Of a stretch of DNA of 54,394 bases, positions 25,277-33,211 are shown piece after piece. The stretch is from positions 1 through 54,394 of the forward strand of contig NZ_JADMLB010000058.1 of assembly GCF_015482765.1 (NCBI RefSeq). The letters run 5' to 3'. The position numbers were made by a program, and so were the translations under genes. The DNA comes from Halodesulfovibrio sp. Its GTDB lineage: Bacteria; Desulfobacterota; Desulfovibrionia; Desulfovibrionales; Desulfovibrionaceae. How positions within the stretch are numbered: position 1 is the first letter of the stretch; every line of letters starts with the position of its first letter. The notes beneath the pieces are model-generated. The model worked only from the letters and a program-made list of their open reading frames with translations. It made no database searches and had not been told where the DNA came from.

Positions 25277-26020
25277 TTGTTATTATTTCGCCATGCCAAG
25301 TTTTCTTTAGCCACAAAGTTTTCTGTTGCGGCAGCAGTCTTTTTCAGCTGTTCAGGATTGGTAGTGCTTTGTGCACTCCTCATACTTGCTGCAAGTTCCC
25401 CACTCACGCCAGTGGATATTCTGTGGCTTATGGCATGCTGTGCTGCCATTACAGTCCCGTGTTTTTACTACTTGTTTAACAAGTTGTGCAGAGGGCTTGT
25501 ATGCCGTCCTTTAGAGGCACTTACCCAAACGGCAACCGAACTGGGTAGTGCTCCCCTTCCGACCAACATTCCTAAAGAGATAGAACTGGATGCCTTGACG
25601 ATGGCGCTGGTTCGTTCCGGTGAAGTCTTCAGCAGACGTATGCAGAATGCTACAGAGAGCCGTTCATACTTCGAATCTCTTTTCAAAGGGATGCCGGGCT
25701 ATGTTTCTGTTGTGGATACGTCTTTTACCATCGTTCATGCCAACAATGCTTTTATGGAGACCTTTGCTATCGCTGAAGGACGATCCTGCCGACATGTGTG
25801 TACTCGAGAGTTCCCGGGTGGAGATTGCCCTGTGGCAAAAGTTTTTATTTCGAGAAAGCCTGTTGTTGTGACAGAAGAGGGCATGTATCCGGATGGAACA
25901 GCCGCGTTATGGCTTGTAAGTGTGTCCCCTGTATTTGATGCATTGGGGCAGTTGACCGCCGCTATTGAATCTCGTCTGGATATTTCAGACGTCGTTAAAA
26001 CGAACGCCACTAAGCTTTAG
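25277..26020 (+). CDS. membrane PAS-domain protein without an output domain
   Basis: A protein of 247 residues: two transmembrane segments (about residues 13-40 and 47-68) with almost no periplasmic loop, a HAMP-like stretch (RGLVCRPLEALTQTATELG), then one PAS domain (about 125-240) with C-rich CRHVCTREFPGGDCPVAK. It ends there: no kinase, GGDEF, EAL or methyl-acceptor part. The start is probably TTG 25277 behind CGGGGGGCAC. It could modulate a separate kinase; the PAS histidine kinase two genes away is a candidate partner. It converges on the minus-strand hairpin RNA region. Confidence 0.68.
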   Translation: MLLFRHAKFSLATKFSVAAAVFFSCSGLVVLCALLILAASSPLTPVDILWLMACCAAITVPCFYYLFNKLCRGLVCRPLEALTQTATELGSAPLPTNIPKEIELDALTMALVRSGEVFSRRMQNATESRSYFESLFKGMPGYVSVVDTSFTIVHANNAFMETFAIAEGRSCRHVCTREFPGGDCPVAKVFISRKPVVVTEEGMYPDGTAALWLVSVSPVFDALGQLTAAIESRLDISDVVKTNATKL

Positions 26021-26084
26021 CATCACATAGTATTTGGATTGATGAATAGTCTCTCGCCGATGGCGTTGAGCCTTTTGTTGCGTC

Positions 26085-26281
26085 CAAAAGATAGCCCCCT
26101 GTAATCGGGGGGGGGATGATTACAGGGGGCAAGATAGGTTGGTCTGAATCTACGCCTCGGAAATAGAACTATAACTGTAGGGGGGGGAAGTCAGATATAG
26201 TTCGCACCGTATTCAGAGCCTAAGCACGACGGTTGGTACGTTGGGGGGGGGACGCCTAATCGCTGGCAATCCAACCGTCAA
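26085..26281 (-). ncRNA. candidate small RNA with three C-tract hairpins
   Basis: Reading the minus strand from about 26281: stem 1 GACGGTTGG/CCAACCGTC (26279-26271 with 26236-26228) encloses C9; stem 2 has outer CTGAAT/ATTCAG and inner GAACTATA/TATAGTTC around C8; stem 3 is a perfect 13-bp GCCCCCTGTAATC/GATTACAGGGGGC (26130-26118 with 26106-26094) around C9, then TATCTTTT, which may terminate. No reading frame is present. A sigma-54 promoter lies at the right distance upstream. Both the transcript ends and the strand are inferred; the plus strand would give G8-9 loops instead. Confidence 0.62.
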
Positions 26282-26291
26282 CAAGACTTAT

Positions 26292-26308
26292 AGCATCTAT
26301 CGTGCCAA
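26292..26308 (-). promoter_or_regulatory. sigma-54 promoter for the hairpin RNA
   Basis: TTGGCACGATAGATGCT on the minus strand. GG and GC are separated by exactly 10 bases, and only one base departs from the TTGGCACG-N4-TTGCW consensus. Transcription would begin near 26281, immediately before the first hairpin. Confidence 0.7.
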
Positions 26309-26408
26309 AATGTTAAGTTTTGGCTTGTAAAAAAAGAATCTATAAAACAGTATGTTACGTTTTTTTTAGTGTTTTGTTTTGTCAGAAAACTGTTATTGAG
26401 CCTATTTT

Positions 26409-26445
26409 GTGCGGATTCGAACGTTCGAATTCGCACAGTGTGCGA
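26409..26445. promoter_or_regulatory. palindromic enhancer-like site (putative UAS)
   Basis: A 28-bp palindrome with one mismatched pair at 26409-26436 (GTGCGGATTCGAAC and its complement half) overlaps a second dyad TCGCAC-AGT-GTGCGA at 26431-26445. It lies about 140 bp upstream of the inferred start at 26281, the usual distance for an NtrC-type activator site. No T-tract follows on either strand, so it is not an ordinary terminator. Confidence 0.65.
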
Positions 26446-26456
26446 AAATGCACATG

Positions 26457-27929
26457 TTATGAAATTTTCCGATACAGAGCATATCGGGAAATTCCAAGGT
26501 ACTCAGCGGCTTTTGTTTTGTTTCCATCAAACTTAGCAAGTGCTTTGCGAATAACAGATTGTGTAACGTCTTCCAGATTGAACGGGTTTTCTGGGAGAAT
26601 GATCGTCGATGATGCAATGTCGATGGAAGGTAATCCCGTAGTCGGCGGCAACGGGGCACTAACACCTTCGCTGTGCTGTAGTGATCGTGATGATGCTAAA
26701 AACTCAATATGCTCAGGACGCAACAGTATGTCATCATGAATAAGTACTGCACGTTCTATTGTGTTCTCTAATTCTCGCACGTTTCCGGGCCAAGGGTACT
26801 CTTTGAGCAGGGTAAGAGTTTCCGGTGCAATGGCTGTAAATTTTTTCCCTTTTCGTTTTACCTGCTTACGGAGGAAGAGAGATGCCATTTTTACGATGTC
26901 ATCTTGTCGCTCCCGTAATGGCGGGAGACGCAGATGCCCGACGGTTAATCTGTGATACAAGTCTCTACGGAAGAGACCTTCTTCAACCATCATTTCAAGG
27001 TCTTTGTTTCCTGCCCCGATAATACGCGCGGAAAAATGTTTTTTCTGAAGCCCACCGACACGATAGAAGCTTCTGTCTTCCAATACACGTAAAAGCTTAG
27101 GCTGAAGTTGAAGCGGCATTTCTGCAATTTCATCAAGAAAAAGAGTGCCGTTTCCGGCCAGTTCCAATTTACCTGCAGAACCACCGGCGCGTGAGCCGGT
27201 ATATGCTCCGGCCTCGTACCCGAACAATTCACTCTCAAAAAGTGATTCAGCAATGGCAGAGCAGTTCAAGGCAACAAAGGGGGTATCGCAGTGGGTATCG
27301 CCATGATGAACCAGTCTTGCAATAACCTCTTTACCTGTACCGGTCTCACCTTCAATAAGTACAGGAACATCCGGCTCATGATGAAAAATGGTGGCGTCGC
27401 GAATGATTTCCTGCATTTTGGAAGAACCGGAAATAATTTGTCCTATGCCGGACACGTTCCTGAGCTGCGAACGCATTTTTTCAAGATCTTCCTGCAAAGA
27501 TTCCTTTGCTTCAGCAACACGTTCTTCCATATTTTGTTTGAGATCAGTGTTCTCAAAAAGAAGGGTCTGGTGTTCTGCACTGCGTTCAACTGCTGCTGCC
27601 AGTTCTCTGGCATTGATAGGCTTATTTAAATAGTCATACGCACCGTTTCGTAATGCTGTGATGGCTGTTTCCATATCACCGTGTCCGGTAATGATGATAA
27701 CATCACTGCGCTTACTGGTTTCACATGCCTTAAGCTCTGCAAGCAGGGAAAGGCCGTCCATAGCAGGCATTTTTATGTCTGTAATAATAAGGGGATAATA
27801 ACTTTCTTTAGCATGATTCAGCGCTGCAACAGGGTCGCTGAATGTACTAGGCTGGTGCCCCAAGTCAGTGAGTACAACACTCAGACTTTGCAGGCTTGTA
27901 GAGTTGTCATCAACAATAAGTATTCGCAT
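26457..27929 (-). CDS. NtrC-family sigma-54-dependent response regulator
   Basis: A protein of 490 residues: receiver domain 1-115 with phospho-acceptor D51, a coiled-coil linker about 120-160, AAA+ domain about 165-400 with Walker A GETGTGKE (194-201), the sigma-54 contact loop GAYTGS (241-246; usual GAFTGA), Walker B GTLFLDE (261-267), and a Fis-type helix-turn-helix at 455-488 (NKTKAAEYLGISRYALYRKI). It should open sigma-54 promoters when phosphorylated by the kinase encoded 9 bp upstream. The UAS, sigma-54 promoter and hairpin RNA directly downstream are the obvious candidate target. Confidence 0.95.
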   Translation of the reverse strand: MRILIVDDNSTSLQSLSVVLTDLGHQPSTFSDPVAALNHAKESYYPLIITDIKMPAMDGLSLLAELKACETSKRSDVIIITGHGDMETAITALRNGAYDYLNKPINARELAAAVERSAEHQTLLFENTDLKQNMEERVAEAKESLQEDLEKMRSQLRNVSGIGQIISGSSKMQEIIRDATIFHHEPDVPVLIEGETGTGKEVIARLVHHGDTHCDTPFVALNCSAIAESLFESELFGYEAGAYTGSRAGGSAGKLELAGNGTLFLDEIAEMPLQLQPKLLRVLEDRSFYRVGGLQKKHFSARIIGAGNKDLEMMVEEGLFRRDLYHRLTVGHLRLPPLRERQDDIVKMASLFLRKQVKRKGKKFTAIAPETLTLLKEYPWPGNVRELENTIERAVLIHDDILLRPEHIEFLASSRSLQHSEGVSAPLPPTTGLPSIDIASSTIILPENPFNLEDVTQSVIRKALAKFDGNKTKAAEYLGISRYALYRKIS

Positions 27930-27938
27930 GCAGATCTC

Positions 27939-29810
27939 TTAAGCAGACGGAGCCTGTGGAAGTAAAATTTTAATAAGTGTCCCTTTGTTGTCAGATAGCG
28001 GTGACTCGGCTGTAATGGTTCCACCCCAGCTGGTAACGAAGGTATGAACCAAAGCAAGACCCAGCCCCATATTCTTTCCGGATTCTTTGGTTGTAAAAAA
28101 CGGATCAAATATTTTGTCACCAAGTCCTTTCAGTCCGGGTCCGTTATCACGGATGCTTAGCAGAACTTGTTTGTCATCAGTTTCCAGCGTTGTAATGGTT
28201 ATGCAGCGTTGCTCTGAGCAGAGTTCAAGTGCATGTGCAGCATTCATAACAACATTGATTACAATTTGCTCCAGCTGAATGGGCAGAGCAAGAACAGGAG
28301 GAAGCGAATCCTGAAGTTGTTCTTCAATGCAGATATTTCGGGAATCAAGCTTGCTTTGCAACATGCCCAGAGCTTGTGTAACAGCTTGATTTACATCTGA
28401 GTGTTGAAGCGGAATAGCTCCCTGATGACGAACCAGTGAACGCATGTGCGTAATGATATCTTCAATAGTTCCTGTTTCATGAAGGATCCACTGAAGGCGT
28501 TCTTGCAAAATTTCGGGCGGAACTGCTCCGCGCTGCTCAACCATCATATCCAGTCCGCTGGCATACAGGCGCAGTGCAGAGAGCGGCTGGTTGATTTCGT
28601 GTGCAATGCCGGCAGCGAGCGTACTCATGGCTTCCAGTTTCCGCATCTGCTGGGTTCTTTGGGCTATCTTCTTCTTTTCGGTTATATCTTCAAGAAGAAT
28701 AATTGCTGAGGAAAATAATTTGGTTCGATGCAGCGGGCACGCTGTAATGCGGAATGTCAGTTCGGCTCCGTCACGTGTCGTGGAAAATTCGCATTCATGC
28801 TCTTTGCCGTCATGAATGGTTAAACTGGTTGTTTTATCCAATAGTGATTTCCCGTTTTCATCTTCCTTCGTGAGGATAGAAGGGCAACTTACTGGGTACG
28901 ATTCGTTTTGAAGTTTGAACCAGTTTCGGAATTGGCTGTTCGCGGCAGTAATATTGCGCTGTCCGTCAATTACGGCAATAGCGAGAGAAAGGTTGTTTGT
29001 GATCAGGTGATATTGGCGTTCTGTGATCGCCAATTTTTCCTGAAAACGGGTGAGCTGCGTAATATCAAGCCCCATCAGCAGAATGAGCTGATCTCCGTCC
29101 GTGTCGGTAAAAGGGTAGCTTAAAAAGCGATAGGAACGACCTGAACGGGGACTTTTCCAAGCGGAGAATGAAGGAGAACCCGTTTCAAATACATCAAAAG
29201 GCGGGAGATATGGATGGGTAGGCGTACCGGTAGATTCACTGTTTCCTGTGAAAGCATGGTAGCAGGAGTCGCCTACATTTAATTGTACTTGGTTGCGGAA
29301 TGGCTTGTTAATATACCGTAAGGTAAACTGCGGTGTAACCAGCGCCACAAATTCCGGAAGTTTATCCAGAATTGCCAGCAGATTCAGGCGTTGCCTGTTC
29401 GATTGTTTTTGAGTCGGGTTGCTGTCTGATCCTAATGAAAGTGTGCTGCTGATTTTTTTACTTCCGTCCGGCAGACGCAGTGGACGAGAATGGACAAGAA
29501 TTGTGACTCGCTGCCCGTAGGAATCAAGAAAAAACAACGGAAACGTGCTGACCTTTCCTGCTGTTTGCAACTGGATATGGTGCGTCAGGGTAGAAAGGTT
29601 TTCAGGCTCCAGAAGTTGTTCTTTTAAATTTGCAAGAACCTCCTTTCGTTCCCAGCCAAGGGAGGAAGAAAGGAAACAGCGTACGTAATCAAGGTCAAGG
29701 CTCTGGTCAGATAAGCAGGTATCGCTCAACTGTCGAAGAAGAGTAGAAACAGCTTCCGGCAACTGGGAGGAAGAATAGGAACGTGTCGTTGTTGGCAGTA
29801 GCTGAGCCAT
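27939..29810 (-). CDS. PAS-containing sensor histidine kinase
   Basis: A soluble kinase of 623 residues. The N-terminal 150 residues are not recognised; two PAS-like regions follow (around LLAILDKLPEFVALVTPQF and YHLITNNLSLAIAVIDGQR). The HisKA helix carries H404 (AAGIAHEINQPLSALRLY), then N-box near residue 523 (VVMNAAHALE), G1 IRDNGPGL and G2 MGLGLALVH. No membrane segment is present, so it senses something in the cytoplasm. ATG at 29810 follows CCCGGAGACTAC. It forms an operon with the NtrC-type regulator and is its likely phosphodonor. Confidence 0.92.
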   Translation of the reverse strand: MAQLLPTTTRSYSSSQLPEAVSTLLRQLSDTCLSDQSLDLDYVRCFLSSSLGWERKEVLANLKEQLLEPENLSTLTHHIQLQTAGKVSTFPLFFLDSYGQRVTILVHSRPLRLPDGSKKISSTLSLGSDSNPTQKQSNRQRLNLLAILDKLPEFVALVTPQFTLRYINKPFRNQVQLNVGDSCYHAFTGNSESTGTPTHPYLPPFDVFETGSPSFSAWKSPRSGRSYRFLSYPFTDTDGDQLILLMGLDITQLTRFQEKLAITERQYHLITNNLSLAIAVIDGQRNITAANSQFRNWFKLQNESYPVSCPSILTKEDENGKSLLDKTTSLTIHDGKEHECEFSTTRDGAELTFRITACPLHRTKLFSSAIILLEDITEKKKIAQRTQQMRKLEAMSTLAAGIAHEINQPLSALRLYASGLDMMVEQRGAVPPEILQERLQWILHETGTIEDIITHMRSLVRHQGAIPLQHSDVNQAVTQALGMLQSKLDSRNICIEEQLQDSLPPVLALPIQLEQIVINVVMNAAHALELCSEQRCITITTLETDDKQVLLSIRDNGPGLKGLGDKIFDPFFTTKESGKNMGLGLALVHTFVTSWGGTITAESPLSDNKGTLIKILLPQAPSA

Positions 29811-29831
29811 GTAGTCTCCGGGCAAGTCAGA

Positions 29832-31790
29832 TTACGCGAGGTTATTCATATTTCGAGATATTTCTTCGGTTGTCTTAATGCTTAGTTCTTCGAGAGCCTG
29901 CAACTGTTCAGCTGGTACTGGTTTGTGTTTTGCCGCAGCAGCGTAAATCTGCATAAGCGCATTCCCTAAACTGTTTGCACCAATGTTGAATGCAGCCGCA
30001 GCAAAAGACTGGCTGTGCAGAGCAGCCTTATCATAAGCATTTTCTTGTAAAAAGAGTTTCAATCCATACAGACGTTCGGCTACTTCGTCTACAAAGAGAG
30101 AGTACAGGCGGCAGATAAGCTCATTATCATCATCAAGACGAACCATAGCCCCGTCAACGTCCAGCACCTGTGTCATGTCGGTTTGTTCAATTTCCTTTTG
30201 CGGCTGTGCAGGAATTTCTTCAGGTTGCAGTACGCGTGCTATTTCTCGATAAAATTCAGAAGCATGAATAGGTTTTGAAACATACCCGTCCATTCCGGCT
30301 TCAATAAAGCGTTCTTTGTCACCTTTCAATGCAAAAGCAGTTACTGCAATGACCGGTAATGTTGTCGGTGTGTCAGGAATAGTGCCGGAGCGAATGTGGT
30401 TCATTGCTTCAATACCGGTGAGGAACGGCAGTTTGATTTCCGTCACAACAAGATCAACACTCTCAGAAGCTAGTAATTCCAATAGCTCAGCGCCGTTCGA
30501 AGTGACATGACATATAAACCCTTTCTTTTCTAACAACTCCAGAAGCAGTTTTTGTCCCACAATATTGTTGTCAGCAATCGCGACATGAAGTCCCTGCGGG
30601 AATTCAGGAATAATCTCCTGTTCAGTAATATCCTCCTCAAGTTCACCGTGTTCGAATTGAGCTGTAAAATGGAAGGTGCTTCCTGCACCGGGTTTGCTTC
30701 GCACCCAGATTGTTCCGTTCATTAACTCCACAAGGTCTCTACAGATGGCAAGCCCGAGGCCGGTTCCGCGTATAGGTGTTTTACCTTCGGCTAGTACCTG
30801 CTTGTACGGTTCAAAAATGTAATTTTGCTCTGCCTCTGTCAGTCCCACTCCAGTATCGCGTACAGAGAAAAGCAGCATTCGGTATTTAGGAACAGGAATA
30901 TGTTGTTGCTCCGAGTATGCTCCAAGCGTGGCAAGATCTGAAATTTCAAGAGAAATGCCTCCCTGATCTGTGAACTTGATGGCGTTGGAGAGCAGGTTGT
31001 TCAAAATTTGTGAGACGCGCGTAGGATCGCCCTTCAGCATACGGGGAACAAAAGACGGAATGTCATAGGTGAGGGTCAGCTTTTTCTTATGTGCTTTAGG
31101 CAGGTGGGTGCGGATTGTCTTGTTGATGAGTTCTTCAAGGTTGAACCGCTTGGGTGAAAGCGACATTTTGCGTGCTTCAATGCGCGAGAGATCAAGGATG
31201 TCATTCAGGATATCCAGCAGATTCTCTGCGGAATCCAGCACTGTTGTCATATATTCTTTTTGCTCTTTGTCTAAAGCTGTTTCCAGAGCAAGGTCGGTCA
31301 TTCCCACAATTCCGTTTAAAGAGTTGCGGATTTCATGACTCATATTGGCAAAGAAGCTGGATTTGGCACTGTTTTCAAGCTCAGCTTTTTGTCTGGCTTC
31401 CGTAAGACGTGCTTCTTCAGAGTGCTTAACAAGAGCAATTTCAATGGCAGAATGCAGTTTTCGGGCATCAAAAGGTTTTAAAATAAACCCGTACGGATTT
31501 GATGATTTCGCTCGTTCAAAGGTATCCCTGTCAGAGTATGCAGTGAGAAAGACAACAGGTATGGTGTATTTAGCGTTGAAAACATGGGCAATGGCAATCC
31601 CGTCCATTTCTCCCTTTAGGTTAATATCCATGAGGATAAGGTCAGGCGAGTGTGTTTCTGCAGCTTGGAGTGCAGTCTCAGCAGTATTGGCAACAGCACA
31701 GACCTGATACCCGAGAGTTTCAAGGGTACCTTTAATGTCGAGTGCCACAATGCGTTCGTCATCAACAACAAGAATACTGATAGAGGCCAT
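29832..31790 (-). CDS. hybrid histidine kinase with degenerate relay tail
   Basis: A protein of 652 residues: receiver (D55 in LILMDINLKG), HisKA with H152 (MSHEIRNSLNG), HATPase (N269, RDTGVGL, GTGLGLAIC), a second receiver (about 400-520) and a C-terminal HPt-like helix bundle (about 540-650). In the second receiver the phospho-acceptor is Glu (E451 in LVVTEIKLP). In the HPt-like part the position of the phospho-histidine appears to be Gln (Q594 before SFAAAAFNIGA), though H592 is close. It has no membrane segments. ATG at 31790 is used because the receiver starts at once. It lies 21 bp upstream of the PAS kinase gene. Confidence 0.88.
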   Translation of the reverse strand: MASISILVVDDERIVALDIKGTLETLGYQVCAVANTAETALQAAETHSPDLILMDINLKGEMDGIAIAHVFNAKYTIPVVFLTAYSDRDTFERAKSSNPYGFILKPFDARKLHSAIEIALVKHSEEARLTEARQKAELENSAKSSFFANMSHEIRNSLNGIVGMTDLALETALDKEQKEYMTTVLDSAENLLDILNDILDLSRIEARKMSLSPKRFNLEELINKTIRTHLPKAHKKKLTLTYDIPSFVPRMLKGDPTRVSQILNNLLSNAIKFTDQGGISLEISDLATLGAYSEQQHIPVPKYRMLLFSVRDTGVGLTEAEQNYIFEPYKQVLAEGKTPIRGTGLGLAICRDLVELMNGTIWVRSKPGAGSTFHFTAQFEHGELEEDITEQEIIPEFPQGLHVAIADNNIVGQKLLLELLEKKGFICHVTSNGAELLELLASESVDLVVTEIKLPFLTGIEAMNHIRSGTIPDTPTTLPVIAVTAFALKGDKERFIEAGMDGYVSKPIHASEFYREIARVLQPEEIPAQPQKEIEQTDMTQVLDVDGAMVRLDDDNELICRLYSLFVDEVAERLYGLKLFLQENAYDKAALHSQSFAAAAFNIGANSLGNALMQIYAAAAKHKPVPAEQLQALEELSIKTTEEISRNMNNLA

Positions 31791-31976
31791 AATCATTCCC
31801 CACTCTGCCGCATAAGAAGATGTGCAGCAAAAATGCTGCTGATGCGGCACATAAAAAATCAAACAGTTGCGTAGTACTGTTACGAAGAAGAAAGTACGTG
31901 AAGCTCTTGATGTATATGCAATAAATGCATGTGGTTGTCTAGGCGGGGTAGAAGGAATTTTTATGTTGAAGGCCAT

Positions 31977-32010
31977 AAAAAAAGGCGGTCAAAATGACCG
32001 CCTTTTTTTA
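31977..32010. terminator. terminator of the CI-like repressor gene
   Basis: AAGGCGGTCA (31982-31991) and TGACCGCCTT (31995-32004) with A/T runs on both sides, so it works in both directions. It mainly ends the 32026-32733 gene. Confidence 0.88.
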
Positions 32011-32025
32011 TTAGAAAAGTCTTGT

Positions 32026-32733
32026 TTACATTGTCTGAAGGTTCCAGACAACGCGACCTACAACGTCTTCAGTACAGCGATCCATCGGCAGATACTGCTC
32101 AGGGTGAGCAGGGTTTTCACTGCGGAGGATAAAACGTTGATTAGCAGCATCAAGGAAGATGCGCTTAATGGAGATGCCTTCGTACGGTACGTACACGCCG
32201 TAGATTTCACCGGAAAGGATGTTGGTCTGAGCAGTATCAAGACCTACAAAAGCGCCTTTCTTGATGAGTGGTTCCATACTGGAAGCATCAACACGGAAAA
32301 TTTGAATGGTCGCACCAGCAAAAGATTGTGGGATGGAAAGTTTGCCAACGCTGGTAAAGCGACGAGCCTCTTCACCGTTGTCAGAAACTTCAACATTTTG
32401 CATGGAGTGGATAGTTACAACAGCGCTGCGGGCATCTGGATCACCAAATTTAGCTGGGTTTTCAAAAACCCGACCAGCAGCAGGGCCTTCAACTGGCTGG
32501 TAGCCGTCTTCCTCTGTACGCAAGTACATTGGTCCGACGCCTTTTTTAAGCCAGTCCGGATTAAGACCAAACTTTTCAAACAGCTTCATGTACCAGTCAG
32601 AAGGTACAGAATCTCTGCGCTTTGCGTCAGAGATACTTGATTGGCGAATATCAAGTACTTCGGCCAATTCAACCTGAGTTCTAGTATTAGTAGCTAGTTT
32701 GATACGTTCAAAAACTTCATCAAAGGTGGACAC
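32026..32733 (-). CDS. CI/LexA-like self-cleaving transcriptional repressor
   Basis: A protein of 235 residues. The N-terminal helix-turn-helix resembles the phage CI repressor type (LATNTRTQVELAEVLDIRQSSISDAKRRDSVPSDW). The C-terminal S24 peptidase domain holds catalytic S152 (VDASSMEPLI) and K190 (GISIKRI). An Ala-Gly pair at 86-87 in GPAAGRVF could be the autocleavage bond. No other phage genes are present, so it is a domesticated or stress-responsive regulator. Targets are unknown; the inverted repeat at 32861-32880 upstream suggests autoregulation. Confidence 0.87.
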   Translation of the reverse strand: MSTFDEVFERIKLATNTRTQVELAEVLDIRQSSISDAKRRDSVPSDWYMKLFEKFGLNPDWLKKGVGPMYLRTEEDGYQPVEGPAAGRVFENPAKFGDPDARSAVVTIHSMQNVEVSDNGEEARRFTSVGKLSIPQSFAGATIQIFRVDASSMEPLIKKGAFVGLDTAQTNILSGEIYGVYVPYEGISIKRIFLDAANQRFILRSENPAHPEQYLPMDRCTEDVVGRVVWNLQTM

Positions 32734-33153
32734 GGTGTCTCTCCCGCCAAGACGTTGGATAAGCTTACGCTTACGGGGGCTAGTCTTGTCGTTGAAAATT
32801 GCTGGGTATTTTGTGCAAAGCCTGCGACATGGTTGCGATGAACAAGCATGGCAGTACGTTAAACAATAGAACTATTGTTTACATGCGAAACACATCAAAA
32901 AAACGAATGCAGTCTTTTTGATGCCTAAAAGAGTTACAAGCTTTTAGCGGATGCAAACACTCTTTGTGGACGGATTTGCAATGGTTTGTCAATATCACGA
33001 TACATGGATATTCATTAAAAATTGTAAATCCGATTGAGCGTAATAGTAACTACTGCTTAATTGGCTATGCTTACCATGAAGTTCAAGGCGCAAATATTAC
33101 CCTGCAGATTAGAGTAAATCGAGGGAAAAGACATGACAAAAAATGTAAAGATA
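32734..33153. other. intergenic region upstream of the repressor, with an operator-like repeat
   Basis: AAACAATAG/CTATTGTTT (32861-32880) is a perfect 9-bp dyad with a 2-base centre about 130 bp before the repressor start. A 67-codon frame at 32964-33167 runs into the hflC terminator and has no ribosome site; I do not accept it as a gene. Confidence 0.55.
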
Positions 33154-33200
33154 AAAAAAGAGCGTAGCAGCATCTAACTACGATGCAGCTACGCTCTTTT
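33154..33200. terminator. terminator of hflKC
   Basis: Long stem AAAGAGCGTAGC / GCTACGCTCTTT with an inner GCAT-type pairing and runs of A and T on the outer sides; ends hflC on the minus strand. Confidence 0.88.
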
Positions 33201-33211
33201 GCATTGTGTTG

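Noticed and set aside
26409-26436. The 28-bp palindrome as a terminator of the NtrC-type gene
   Set aside because: No T-tract follows on either strand; its position relative to the sigma-54 promoter fits an activator site better.
31867-32640. A 257-codon plus-strand frame over the CI-like repressor
   Set aside because: Antisense to a gene with clear HTH and peptidase motifs; it even crosses the repressor's terminator.
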